Assembly: GCA_044464225.1 (NCBI GenBank)
Contig: JBIQLN010000002.1
Coordinates: 62,001 to 126,000 of the forward strand
Length of the DNA stretch: 64,000 nt
DNA from: 66-474 sp044464225
Lineage (GTDB): Bacteria > Pseudomonadota > Gammaproteobacteria > Xanthomonadales > Rhodanobacteraceae
Direction: 5' to 3'
Below, piece after piece: positions 26,182 to 37,475 of this stretch. Both the position numbers and the translations under genes were made by a program. Under the pieces are notes generated by a model, which did not search any database, had not been told where the DNA came from, and was given only the letters and a program-made list of their open reading frames with translations. Within the stretch, counting starts at the first letter, position 1. Each line of letters begins with the position of its first letter.

Positions 26182-26975
26182 TCAACGATGCCACCCTGGG
26201 ACCCGCTGCGCCGGAACACGGATGGATTCCGGCACCTCGCTATCTCCTGCGGCGCGCGCTGATCCTGCGCGAGTTGCGTGGAGTGCCGCCGTGCGAAGTC
26301 CTTGAAATCGGACCGGGGCCCGGCATGCTGCTGCACGAACTGGACGCGCGTGGATTCCACTGCCATGCGCTGGAGATGTCCGACGCGGCCCGCACAGCGG
26401 GAAGCACGCTGGCGCGGGAGGCGGGCCGTGACATCTGCTTTTCTGCATCGCCGGAACCGGAATGGGCGGGTCGGTTCGGTTTGGTCATGGCGTTCGAGGT
26501 ACTCGAGCACATCGAACACGATGCCGCCGCGTTGCGCGAATGGCGGCGCTGGCTCGAGCCAGGCGGGACGCTGCTGTTGTCCGTCCCGTCGCACATGAAA
26601 AAATGGAACCCGTCAGACGTCTGGGCCGGGCACTTCAGGCGTTACGAACGCGCCCAGTTGCTGGATTTGATGCGTGCTGCCGGCTTTGCCGTCGAGAACC
26701 TGGTCTGCTACGGCTATCCCTTGGCCAACGTCATCGAACGCATGCGGGGACGCCGGCTTGCAAAGGCGGTCAATGCAAACGGGGAAGCCGGCGCGGCCGG
26801 CATGCGCGCCAATTCGGCGCGCAGCGGCACCGACCGCAGCTACCTCATGCGGTGGTATCCGCTTCTCAAGAGTCCGCTCGGAAAACTGGCCATCCGTGGC
26901 GCGGTGTGGACGCAGCGACCGTTCCTGCACAGCGACCTCGGAAACGGATACCTGCTACGCGCGCGCCCTGCGTGA
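26178..26975 (+). CDS. Class I SAM-dependent methyltransferase
   Basis: A 265-residue methyltransferase. Motif I is EVLEIGPGPGMLLHEL, and FEVLEHIEHDAAAL and LEPGGTLLLSVPSH are motifs II-III. The C-terminal part (NSARSGTDRSYLMRWYPLLKS) is not part of the basic fold and may bind the acceptor. It is coupled to the preceding GT4 by ATGA, so a sugar or lipid-linked glycan is a reasonable substrate. Confidence 0.9.
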   Translation: MINDATLGPAAPEHGWIPAPRYLLRRALILRELRGVPPCEVLEIGPGPGMLLHELDARGFHCHALEMSDAARTAGSTLAREAGRDICFSASPEPEWAGRFGLVMAFEVLEHIEHDAAALREWRRWLEPGGTLLLSVPSHMKKWNPSDVWAGHFRRYERAQLLDLMRAAGFAVENLVCYGYPLANVIERMRGRRLAKAVNANGEAGAAGMRANSARSGTDRSYLMRWYPLLKSPLGKLAIRGAVWTQRPFLHSDLGNGYLLRARPA

Positions 26976-27009
26976 CTGCCGGGCGCGTGTTGTCCCGCCG
27001 GCGATTCGA

Positions 27010-29244
27010 TCAGGGCAGCAGGTTCCACCGACCAGGGTAGGAGTGGATGATCACGCCGGTGTAATCGCCGGTGGCGGAACCCGGCCACATGTTCACCCGG
27101 CCGGTGTCATACCACACGATGCTCAGCAAACCGTTGCCGGCGAAGTCACCCGCCGCCCCGAAGTGCCACTGCGGCCGCACCCACAGTATTTTTGAATCGA
27201 CCAAGTCGGGGCCATTCATGATCCAGTATGAAAAGCGCCGGTGGGCGCTGTCCCGCCACAGCAGGTCGTCCTTGCCGTCACCATTGACGTCGCCGGTGCC
27301 CAGTGTCGACCAGCGCGGGGGGAAGGAATGGCTTGCGGCATGAGTGAACGAACCGCGGTTGAACTTCGTCCACATCTCCATCGCGGAACCGTTGGTCAGC
27401 AGCAGGTCATCCCTGCCGTCGCCATCGAAATCACCACTGGTCAGATAACGCCAACCGCTCGCGAGCGTCTGGATGTAAGTGGCACTGAAGTCCGTGCCGT
27501 CCATCAACCAGAAGGAAAGGCGACTGCCGTTCGCCCACACCAGGTCGGTCTTGCGGTCGTCATTCCAATCCGCGGCACCGACGACAACCCAATTGGCCGG
27601 GTATGGCCGCATGTAGGAACTGCTGAAGCTGGTTCCGTTGCCGACCCACATCCACATGCGGCTGCCATCAGTCCAGATGACGTCCATCATGCCGTCGCCA
27701 TTGAAGTCGCCCGTCGCCAGCAATTTGTACTTGGTGGATACGGGGAAGGACGCACTGCTCACGAGCCGCGTGCCGGACATGATCCAGTAAGAGAATGTTG
27801 AATTGTCCTTGGTGCGCCAGATCAGATCGGAATTTCCATCCCCGTCCACATCGTCATGGATGTAGGGAATGACCGGGACGGACCCGGCCGACCTGGTCGC
27901 CTCGAATGACGCAATCACCGCAGCGGTGTTGTTCATGCTGTGGACGTTGTCCGCGGAGTTGGACGCGCTGTCGGCGACGCCGCACGGCGTGTTCTGGCAA
28001 ATGGAGATGTTCGGATTGGAAAACACCGCGAGCGGCGTGTCGGTATCCATCCCGTAGGCCATGATCGTGGAAAAGCCGTATTTGCCGTTGCCAAGGTATC
28101 CATAGGAATACGGATAGGCACCCGAATGGTCGGCGTTGGCGCGATCGTGTGCGTCGCCCATGTTGTGGCCCAGCTCGTGCGCGAACGTGGTGTCGAGGCA
28201 GTAATAACCATCGCTGCTGCCGTCGCTGACCACCGAGTACCCGTACACGTTCGAATCCTGGGTAATCTCCGTCTGGTCTCCCCCGATCAACCAGCCGACA
28301 CCGCAGTCGCTTTGCGTCGAGCGGTCGTACCTGCGGATCATCACCACCAGGTCGGCGCCATACTGCGTGCGCAGTGAAGCGATGCTTGCCAGGGACGCCG
28401 GAATCGATACGGGATTGCTGTTCTCGTCGATCCCGGTTATCTCATCCAGCGCCGTCTGGTTGGAATTGGTGTCGGGATAACCGACCTCGACCGCATGGAC
28501 CAGTCGAATCCGCTGGTTGACGCCACTGGCGGAATAAGCCTCGTTGGTGATGTCCACGAGGTTCTGGATGCGGATCTGCGCGACCCTCTGGCTGCCCAGC
28601 ATGCCCGCAAAGCCCTTCGTGTAGGCGACCATCACGTCGATGGTGACCGGACCCGACGAAGCGGCGGCCTGCTTCACGGCCGCATCGGCGGCCGCGCGCA
28701 TGACCGGCGTGTTTGGCCCGCCCCTGGGGCTCCGGCGTGGCGGGATCACGTAGTCGGGCCGGGCGTGCAGGCGGAGCGCCTGGACCGAACGCGCCATGGC
28801 CTGCGCCGAAGTTTCGACGACCCGTGTTTCACCCTGACTGGTCACGATCCGGAGCGGGTAGCCCGACGCCTGCGGAATCAGGCCGAATACCCCGTCCTCG
28901 CCGAACGTCAGCACCACCTGCTGCGCGCCATGCACGGTGTCGACGGTGCCCACCCACGTCCAGATGCCACCCGCGTGCACGATGTGCCGCTTGTATTTGG
29001 CATAGATCCGCCCGCCATTCGGCGTCGGCAACCACATGCCGCCCTGGAACACTGCAGCGAGCGCATTGTCTTCGCTGATCTTGACCGGCCAGGATTTTTG
29101 CGCGCCTTGCGCCATCATCCGGGGCGCGCTTGCGCCGATCGAATAGAGCACGGGCTGGGAGGCCGCCGCCAGCACGGGCAGGCAACCGAACAAAAGCGAC
29201 AAGGCCAGCGCGTAGCCGAAGGCACGCAGCGTGAGACGGGACAT
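27010..29244 (-). CDS. Secreted reprolysin-like zinc metalloprotease with FG-GAP/VCBS repeats
   Basis: A 744-residue exported protein. A signal peptide ends near VLAAA (residues 24-28). After a propeptide-like region (to about 190) comes a metzincin domain: zinc motif HELGHNMGDAH (356-366) and Met-turn IMAYG (394-398). The C-terminal part, from about 462, holds six FG-GAP-type repeats with Ca-binding DxDGDGxxDL or related loops (DVDGDGNSDLIW, DFNGDGMMDVIW, DWNDDRKTDLVW, DFDGDGRDDLLL, DVNGDGKDDLLW, DFAGNGLLSIVW). These should form a partial beta-propeller for adhesion or substrate capture. The fourth residue pattern is degraded in the last repeat. The true start is MSRLTLR at 29244. Confidence 0.92.
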   Translation of the reverse strand: MSRLTLRAFGYALALSLLFGCLPVLAAASQPVLYSIGASAPRMMAQGAQKSWPVKISEDNALAAVFQGGMWLPTPNGGRIYAKYKRHIVHAGGIWTWVGTVDTVHGAQQVVLTFGEDGVFGLIPQASGYPLRIVTSQGETRVVETSAQAMARSVQALRLHARPDYVIPPRRSPRGGPNTPVMRAAADAAVKQAAASSGPVTIDVMVAYTKGFAGMLGSQRVAQIRIQNLVDITNEAYSASGVNQRIRLVHAVEVGYPDTNSNQTALDEITGIDENSNPVSIPASLASIASLRTQYGADLVVMIRRYDRSTQSDCGVGWLIGGDQTEITQDSNVYGYSVVSDGSSDGYYCLDTTFAHELGHNMGDAHDRANADHSGAYPYSYGYLGNGKYGFSTIMAYGMDTDTPLAVFSNPNISICQNTPCGVADSASNSADNVHSMNNTAAVIASFEATRSAGSVPVIPYIHDDVDGDGNSDLIWRTKDNSTFSYWIMSGTRLVSSASFPVSTKYKLLATGDFNGDGMMDVIWTDGSRMWMWVGNGTSFSSSYMRPYPANWVVVGAADWNDDRKTDLVWANGSRLSFWLMDGTDFSATYIQTLASGWRYLTSGDFDGDGRDDLLLTNGSAMEMWTKFNRGSFTHAASHSFPPRWSTLGTGDVNGDGKDDLLWRDSAHRRFSYWIMNGPDLVDSKILWVRPQWHFGAAGDFAGNGLLSIVWYDTGRVNMWPGSATGDYTGVIIHSYPGRWNLLP

Positions 29245-29441
29245 GGCGTTATCCGTGGACGCGGGTATACCTATCTTTATACCAGTTGAGCCGCGGCGCA
29301 ATGCTGCGGCATCCCGCACAATTCAGGCGAGGTTTCCGATGAACAGCCGAAAGCGCGCGGATCGTCACACCCCCTGGACGGAATGGTTCTCCCCGCGGGC
29401 CTTGCGGCCGCAGCCCGCCGAATGATGTGGGGCCGATCCGC

Positions 29442-29447
29442 TACAAT
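29442..29447 (+). promoter_or_regulatory. Putative -10 box for acetoacetyl-CoA synthetase gene
   Basis: TACAAT (29442-29447), 26 bases before the ATG at 29474; the start would fall near 29454. It is the same hexamer as at etfB. No convincing -35 box. The 229-base gap to the protease gene holds nothing else I can name. Confidence 0.4.
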
Positions 29448-29473
29448 CCCGCCATTCCTGACCTGGATGCGGC

Positions 29474-31435
<1,962 letters not shown>

Positions 31436-31462
31436 TCCATGCGGGATGGAGAGGCGTCGAGC

Positions 31463-32449
31463 GTGAAACTGATCATCCAGATCCCCTGCCTCAACGAGGC
31501 TGCCACGCTCGGTGCCGCGCTGGCAACCCTGCCACGCCAGCTCGAAGGTTTTGACAGCGTCGAATGGCTGGTCATCGACGACGGGTCCAGCGATGGCACC
31601 GCCGAACTGGCGCGCGAGCTCGGCGTCGACCACGTGATCCGCCATCCGGTGAACCGCGGACTCGCCACCGCATTCATGACCGGCATCGACGCGGCGCTTC
31701 ATCACGGCGCCGACGTGATCGTCAATACCGATGCCGACAACCAGTATGAAGCCGCCGACATCCCGCGCCTGGTGCAACCGATCCTGGAGCACCGCGCCGA
31801 CATGGTGATTGGCGCGCGCCCGATCGCGCAAACCGAGCACTTCAGCTGGATCAAGAAACGGTTGCAGCACCTCGGAAGCTGGGCCGTGCGTGTCGCCAGC
31901 AAGACCGACGTGGCCGACGCGCCCAGCGGTTTCCGTGCGATGACCCGCGACACCGCGATGCGTCTCAATGTGTTCAATGCGTACACCTACACGCTGGAAA
32001 CGATCATCCAGGCTGGTTTGAGCAACCTGACCGTCGTCTCGGTGCCGGTGCGCACCAATCCGGACCTTCGGCCGTCGCGGCTGGTAAAAAGCATTCCCGA
32101 CTACGTCAAGCGTTCGCTGGTCACGATACTTCGCGTGTTCGTGATCTACCGGCCGCTGACGATGTTCATGTGGACAAGCGCGATCCTGGCCCTCGCGGGC
32201 GTCGTGCTCGGCGCCCGGTACCTGGCATTCCTGGTCGCCGGCGATGGCGGCGGCCACGTGCAGTCGCTGATCCTGGCGGCGCTGTGCCTGATGTTGGGGG
32301 GCCTGTCTTTCATGATCGGACTCATCGCCGACCTGATTTCCGTCAATCGCAAGCTGCTGGAACGCTTGACCGTGAGAATCGTTCGCCTCGACCGTCGCTC
32401 CCCGGACGCGGCAATCACCCCGCATACCGAGCAGCAACGATCGCCATAG
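31463..32449 (+). CDS. Polyprenol-phosphate sugar transferase-type GT2 with C-terminal membrane helices
   Basis: A 328-residue GT-A enzyme of the dolichyl-phosphate mannosyltransferase/GtrB type. The GT2 domain opens with IIQIPCLNEAATLGAAL and has LVIDDGSSDGTAELAREL and a DADNQY metal-binding motif (equivalent to DxD). Two membrane helices sit near residues 230-275. I prefer GTG 31463, which has GGAGAGG eight bases upstream, over ATG 31439, which has no ribosome site. It is the first of three co-oriented membrane glycan genes and probably charges a polyprenol phosphate. Confidence 0.9.
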   Translation: MKLIIQIPCLNEAATLGAALATLPRQLEGFDSVEWLVIDDGSSDGTAELARELGVDHVIRHPVNRGLATAFMTGIDAALHHGADVIVNTDADNQYEAADIPRLVQPILEHRADMVIGARPIAQTEHFSWIKKRLQHLGSWAVRVASKTDVADAPSGFRAMTRDTAMRLNVFNAYTYTLETIIQAGLSNLTVVSVPVRTNPDLRPSRLVKSIPDYVKRSLVTILRVFVIYRPLTMFMWTSAILALAGVVLGARYLAFLVAGDGGGHVQSLILAALCLMLGGLSFMIGLIADLISVNRKLLERLTVRIVRLDRRSPDAAITPHTEQQRSP

Positions 32450-32459
32450 GAAGGATTCG

Positions 32460-34034
32460 ATGGCTTCACGCAAAGCCCTTCAGCTTAGCTTCCCGCGCTT
32501 CCTGTCCGGCGCCCGCGAATCGCAGCAGACCCGTGATCCACGCTCCCCCGAGGCGGAGTGGAAGTCGGCTCGCAGGATCTGCATCTTCATCGGCCTCGTG
32601 TTCTTCCTGAAGTTCGCGGCATTCGCCCTTTACATCACGCCGCTCTGGGACAGCCCCGATGAACCGGGCCACTATTCCTACGTGCTGGACCTCAGCCACG
32701 GTCACTACCCGATCCTGGGCGAGGACCGGATCGATCGTGCCGTCGTCGATTCGTGGCTCGGTCCCAAACATCATCAAGGCTACAACTGGATCGCGCAGCA
32801 CCCGCCGCTGTTCTACGCGCTGGCCGCACCCGCCGTCATGGTCAGCCGGGCGATGGGGGCAGGGTTCGATGCCCAGGTCCATGCCGCACGCCTCGTCAGT
32901 TCACTAATTGGCGCGCTGGCCCTGCTGGGCCTGATGGCATTCCTGACGCTGGCCACGGGCCGTGCATTGCTGGGCATCGCCGGCGCCGTGTTCATTGGTG
33001 CGACACCCATGTTCACGCAACTGAGCAGCGCCGTGACCCACGACACCCTCGTCGCCTGCACCGCTGCCTGGGGCGCCTGGTGGTACACCCGCTGGCTCAG
33101 GTCGAACGCATGGTCCCATGCGTTGATGTGTGCCCTGGTGATCGGGCTCGGCTGCATCACGAAGATCACGATGCTGGCCCTGGCCGTCCCGCTGTTTTTC
33201 GCGATGGGCTATCGCGTGCTGCGCGACGACGGCTTGGGCAAGGTCTGGACAAGATTCGGACGGCTGGCACTCTTGTGGCTGGTCATGTTCCTGCCGGTCG
33301 CGCTGTGGATCGGCCACAACCTGCTGCAATTCCACTCGCCATTGCCCGATGCCCGCATCCTCGGCGTCTATGCCGCCAAACCCAATCACATGGGCTTTCT
33401 GGCTTTCATGCAGCGGTATCCGGTCTGGCAAATCATCCTGTTGAACTTCGTCGCACTTATCGGATGGATGGGCACGCTGCCAGCCAAGGCGCTGACGGCG
33501 CAGGCCGACGGGCTGGTCGCAGGTTTCTACTGTGCGGCCATCCTGTGCTGCAGCCTTGCCGCGATCGTGCACGCGTTTCGCACGCACCAGCCACGCGCCC
33601 TTGCATGGCCCTGGGTGGCGGTTTTCGCGGTGGCCGCCGCGATCATTTGCGCGACGATGACCAAATATCACTACAGCATGATCACCTGCGCCGCCCTGTT
33701 CGTGGCGGTCGTGGGGGCGGGCGCCAGCCAAGGCAGGTTCCTGCGGGGCGACCGGGAAGATGCCTGGCTGATATTCACGGGCTGCATTTTCATCCTGCTG
33801 TTCTCGCTTGCCTACTACCACCGGATCCTGGAAGGCTATCGCGAGATCAGCCATGTGAAGGCGTTGCACGGACGCTACTTCTATCCGGTGCTGCCGTTCT
33901 TCGCGGTGCTGATGCTGCGGCCGCTGCGCCGGGGATGGTTGCCTGTCGCCGCTCTGTGCGTGGCGGTGGCGGCACTCGTGGTGTCCGACGGATTCTTCCT
34001 GCACTACGCGTTTGAAATGTACGGCAAGTACTGA
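32460..34034 (+). CDS. Multispanning GT-C-like membrane protein (DUF2142-type)
   Basis: A 524-residue integral membrane protein with about ten helices. The periplasmic loop after the first helix holds TPLWDSPDEPGHYSYVLDL; an acidic PDE-H motif here is typical of DUF2142/ArnT-like GT-C glycosyltransferases. An HPPLFYAL motif follows. It would use the polyprenol-linked sugar made by the preceding GT2. It starts 10 bases after that gene, so they form an operon. Confidence 0.85.
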   Translation: MASRKALQLSFPRFLSGARESQQTRDPRSPEAEWKSARRICIFIGLVFFLKFAAFALYITPLWDSPDEPGHYSYVLDLSHGHYPILGEDRIDRAVVDSWLGPKHHQGYNWIAQHPPLFYALAAPAVMVSRAMGAGFDAQVHAARLVSSLIGALALLGLMAFLTLATGRALLGIAGAVFIGATPMFTQLSSAVTHDTLVACTAAWGAWWYTRWLRSNAWSHALMCALVIGLGCITKITMLALAVPLFFAMGYRVLRDDGLGKVWTRFGRLALLWLVMFLPVALWIGHNLLQFHSPLPDARILGVYAAKPNHMGFLAFMQRYPVWQIILLNFVALIGWMGTLPAKALTAQADGLVAGFYCAAILCCSLAAIVHAFRTHQPRALAWPWVAVFAVAAAIICATMTKYHYSMITCAALFVAVVGAGASQGRFLRGDREDAWLIFTGCIFILLFSLAYYHRILEGYREISHVKALHGRYFYPVLPFFAVLMLRPLRRGWLPVAALCVAVAALVVSDGFFLHYAFEMYGKY

Positions 34035-34039
34035 CAGGC

Positions 34040-34750
34040 ATGCGCAAGACCTTCCCGTTCGTGCTGTTCGTGATCGCGCTGCTGGTGCTCGAAGCCGTGC
34101 TGGTGTGGCGCCCGTTCAGTTCGCGATTGATCGCCTACGATTCGGGCCACCGACACGGCAAGCCGGCGGGCCAGATCCTGCCGGGGTTCCATCTGACGCA
34201 GAATGTCCCGGGAAACCTGTATCGCCCCCACCTTCCGCGGCGCTCCATCACGCATTGGCGGAAAGCCAACGCACGTCTTTACACGGGACAACCCAACTGC
34301 TTTGCCGTGCGCTTCGCCACCTATGCACGGAGGGACTCGGGGCATATCTCGGTGGGCTGGAAGCAAGGCGCAAACACGCAGCGATGGCAAATCGACGCGT
34401 CCTCGCTTCGCGACAACGCGTTCGTGGATTTCTGCCCGTCGACAGGCCTCGACGGTGGCCAGCCCTTTCAGGTCAGTGTCGACGGTGTCGACAGTACCGA
34501 TGGCCATGCGGCAACGATGTGGCTGGGCAAGTCGTCCCTTGAGCCGGCAGTCGTCAACGGCAAGCCGGTCGGCGGCCGCAGCACCATGTTGCAATTGACG
34601 TACCGCAACCAGCTCGGACCGCTGGACATCCTGCGATTGAGCCGCGGGGCCTTCGCTTTTGCATGCCTGTGCTCGTTGGCAATCGGAATGCTCGTGCTGG
34701 TGGCTGTGAGGCTGCAACGTAGGCCGAAACCTGGAAACGAAAGAGCGTGA
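34040..34750 (+). CDS. Hypothetical membrane protein
   Basis: A 236-residue protein with one N-terminal helix (residues 5-23) and one near the C-terminus (about 204-224), flanking a periplasmic-looking middle (VGWKQGANTQRWQIDASSLRDNAFVDFC). I do not recognise the family. It follows the GT-C gene by 5 bases and is probably translated with it, so it may be an accessory or acceptor-binding factor for the same glycan. Confidence 0.75.
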   Translation: MRKTFPFVLFVIALLVLEAVLVWRPFSSRLIAYDSGHRHGKPAGQILPGFHLTQNVPGNLYRPHLPRRSITHWRKANARLYTGQPNCFAVRFATYARRDSGHISVGWKQGANTQRWQIDASSLRDNAFVDFCPSTGLDGGQPFQVSVDGVDSTDGHAATMWLGKSSLEPAVVNGKPVGGRSTMLQLTYRNQLGPLDILRLSRGAFAFACLCSLAIGMLVLVAVRLQRRPKPGNERA

Positions 34751-34866
34751 GTCATCCCTCGGCCGGCGCGTCGTGCCTGCGCGGTGGATGTTTTCTGGCG
34801 GCGGTCGATGCGATTTCCCGCAGATCCGGAAGCTCATACAAGACCGTCCCGCGAACCCCGTTCGTC

Positions 34867-34872
34867 TAGAAT
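34867..34872 (+). promoter_or_regulatory. Putative -10 box for manC
   Basis: TAGAAT followed after 6 bases by ACG, with the manC ATG 33 bases beyond the box. The message would have a leader of about 27 bases containing GGGGAAA. No clear -35 box. The gap 34751-34905 is otherwise empty. Confidence 0.35.
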
Positions 34873-34905
34873 GAGCGCACGCCACACGCGGGGAAATGCA
34901 AGCAC

Positions 34906-36321
34906 ATGGACTTGAACCTGATCCCGGTGATCCTGTCCGGCGGTTCCGGCACACGGCTGTGGCCACTTTCGCGCGAAGGCCATCCCAAGCAATTCCTGGC
35001 GCTGGCCGGCGAACACTCGATGCTGCAGGCCACCTGGATGCGCGTGGCCGAACTGGCGGGCGTCCGCGCGCCACTGGTGGTCACCAACGAGGCGCACCGG
35101 TTCATGGTGGCCGAACAACTGCGGCAGATCGATTGCGCGCCCGCCGCGATCCTGCTCGAACCGGTTGGTCGCAATACCGCGCCGGCGATTGCCGCCGCCG
35201 CACTGGCCGCGACCGCCGATGGCGACGACCCCCTGCTGCTCGTCTTGCCCTCGGACCATGTCGTCACGAAAACCGCTGCCTTCCATGCCGCCGTGCGCGA
35301 GGCCGCCGCCGCCGCGGCAGATGGCTCACTGGTGACCTTCGGCATCGTCCCGACCGGACCGGAAACCGGGTACGGCTACATCGAGGCCGCAACCGGCGAG
35401 GGCGTCCGCAAGGTCGAAGGCTTCGTGGAAAAGCCGGACGCCGCCACCGCGCAACGGTACGTCGGGCACGGCGGCTACTTCTGGAACAGCGGCATGTTCG
35501 TGTTCCGCGCCAGCCGGTATCTCCAAGAACTCTCGCGGCACCGGCCCGACATCCTGGCCGCCTGCCGCGCGGCCTTCGCGGAGGCGAAACGCGATGCCGA
35601 TTTCCTGCGCCTCGACCGGGCCGCGTTCGAGGCATGCCCGAGCGACTCCATCGACTACGCGGTGATGGAAAAAACCGACAGCGCGCGGGTGCTGCCCGTG
35701 GACATCGGCTGGAGCGACGTCGGTTCCTGGACGGCGCTGTGGGAGGTGACGCAGCAGGACGGCGACGGGAATGCCTTGCGGGGCGACGTGATGACCCTCG
35801 ACTGCCGCAACAGCTTTGCCTGGAGCGAGCGCCGCCTGGTGGTCCTGATCGGACTCGACGATGCGGTGGTGGTGGACACCGACGACGCCGTGCTGGTGGC
35901 ACGCAAGGATCTCGTGCAGCGGGTCAAGGACGTGGTCACGCGTTTGAAGAAAGACTCGCGCGCAGAAGCCGAATTGCACCGCAAGGTATACCGGCCGTGG
36001 GGCGCCTACGATTCCATCGACATGGCCGAGCGCTTCCAGGTGAAGCGGATCACCGTGAAGCCCGGCGCCGCGCTCAGCCTGCAGATGCACCATCACCGCG
36101 CGGAACACTGGGTGGTGGTCAGCGGCACCGCGCGCGTCACCCGCGGCGACGACGTGTTCCTGCTGGGCGAGAACGAATCCACCTTCATACCGATGGGCAC
36201 CCGGCACCGCCTCGAGAATCCCGGCAAGGTGCCGCTGGAGTTGATCGAGGTGCAGTCCGGCAGCTACCTCGGCGAAGACGACATCGTGCGCTTCGAGGAT
36301 GTTTACGGGCGCAGCGGTTGA
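34906..36321 (+). CDS. manC: Mannose-1-phosphate guanylyltransferase / mannose-6-phosphate isomerase
   Basis: A 471-residue bifunctional enzyme for GDP-mannose synthesis. The nucleotidyltransferase motif is SGGSGTRLWPLSR (residues 11-23), with the second motif GFVEKPDAATAQRY. The C-terminal cupin domain shows HHHRAEHWVVVSGTARV. Length and order match AlgA/XanB-type ManC. It supplies GDP-mannose for surface glycans, consistent with its place between two glycan clusters. Confidence 0.95.
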   Translation: MDLNLIPVILSGGSGTRLWPLSREGHPKQFLALAGEHSMLQATWMRVAELAGVRAPLVVTNEAHRFMVAEQLRQIDCAPAAILLEPVGRNTAPAIAAAALAATADGDDPLLLVLPSDHVVTKTAAFHAAVREAAAAAADGSLVTFGIVPTGPETGYGYIEAATGEGVRKVEGFVEKPDAATAQRYVGHGGYFWNSGMFVFRASRYLQELSRHRPDILAACRAAFAEAKRDADFLRLDRAAFEACPSDSIDYAVMEKTDSARVLPVDIGWSDVGSWTALWEVTQQDGDGNALRGDVMTLDCRNSFAWSERRLVVLIGLDDAVVVDTDDAVLVARKDLVQRVKDVVTRLKKDSRAEAELHRKVYRPWGAYDSIDMAERFQVKRITVKPGAALSLQMHHHRAEHWVVVSGTARVTRGDDVFLLGENESTFIPMGTRHRLENPGKVPLELIEVQSGSYLGEDDIVRFEDVYGRSG

Positions 36322-36441
36322 GGCCAGCCACGCGTCGCACCGGCTGCAGTCCCTGAAAGCTGGATCGATGGAGGACGAAGTGGCCGCCTTCGCTCTTCCG
36401 CCCCGGGCGAGCCGGAGCGACAGCTTTTCGCATGTCGCCCG

Positions 36442-37389
36442 TTACGCCGACTGCGCGAGCGTCTTCAGGTCCACGTCCGGATAGTCCACCAACAGGTTGT
36501 CGACACCGGTCTGCACCAGCCGTGCCAATTCCTTCTGGTCACGAAGGTTCACCGACCACGCGGCACTTTCGAGGCCGCGGCGGGCAAGCTCGCGCTGGAT
36601 TTCACTCGTGCAGTCACGGTAATACAGAAGCCACGCATTGCCGCCCGCCGCCGCAATCGCTTCCGGATAGCCACCCGCGAAACGGCGCGGATCGAAACCG
36701 GCGAACCAGGGCGCATCGCCCTTGCGGTACAAGGCTCGCACCGCCTCGATATGCCGCGGGTTCGGAGGAATATCTTCCGCAACGGGCCATCCTTCGCCAA
36801 ACCAGCTCAATGGCGGTGAGGTAAACCAAGTCGGCAAGTCGGGCCGCAGCCCTTGCGCATACAACAGAGCGCCCCAGTCGAATGAGCACAGGATCGAGCG
36901 GTCAAAGAAGCCTTCTTGAGCAACGATTGCGAGTACAGCCTCTACCAGCGGGCGCCAAAGCTGCTTCCCCGCATCGAGATAAGCGGCTTTTATCTCGATC
37001 ACCAGCTTGAATTGCAGGGAATGGGCCTTCGCCAACCTGATCACGTCGCGCAGCAGGGGAATGCGTTGGCCCGGCGAGGGGCTGACGCGTTCGAATCGCT
37101 CCGCATAATGGCTGCCCGGCCTAGGTACGCCGATTTCGTAACGCCGCAACTCGGCCAAACTCAGATCTCCGATGGGCAGCGACTCGTCTCCGGCAATCCA
37201 ATCGCCGTTCACGTGCCGACAATAGCCGGGGTTCAATCGCCCATCGTGGTGCACCACCACTTGGCCGTCGCAAGTCAAGTGGACGTCCAGCTCGGCACCA
37301 TGGGTGCCGAGCGAGATTGCGTGCTCGAACGCCGCAAGCGTGTTCTCGACTCGCAACCCGGCGCCGCCGCGATGGGCGATCACCCTCAT
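36442..37389 (-). CDS. Glycerophosphodiester phosphodiesterase (GDPD family)
   Basis: A 315-residue phosphodiesterase. The start MRVIAHRGG carries the catalytic His6; Glu33 and Asp35 lie in GAELDVHLT, and the second His is in VVVHHD (His48). No signal peptide, so it acts in the cytoplasm or is unprocessed here. An in-frame upstream ATG at 37458 is possible but has a weaker context. It lies next to an NPP phosphodiesterase and the glycerol-phosphate polymer locus, so it could act on glycerophosphodiesters from that polymer or from lipid turnover. Confidence 0.92.
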   Translation of the reverse strand: MRVIAHRGGAGLRVENTLAAFEHAISLGTHGAELDVHLTCDGQVVVHHDGRLNPGYCRHVNGDWIAGDESLPIGDLSLAELRRYEIGVPRPGSHYAERFERVSPSPGQRIPLLRDVIRLAKAHSLQFKLVIEIKAAYLDAGKQLWRPLVEAVLAIVAQEGFFDRSILCSFDWGALLYAQGLRPDLPTWFTSPPLSWFGEGWPVAEDIPPNPRHIEAVRALYRKGDAPWFAGFDPRRFAGGYPEAIAAAGGNAWLLYYRDCTSEIQRELARRGLESAAWSVNLRDQKELARLVQTGVDNLLVDYPDVDLKTLAQSA

Positions 37390-37475
37390 CCCCTTGGATC
37401 CTTTGGATGCATCGCACCCATTATGGTGCATTCGCGCTAGCCATTTACGTAAATGCAAGGGAGGCGCGAATAAGG

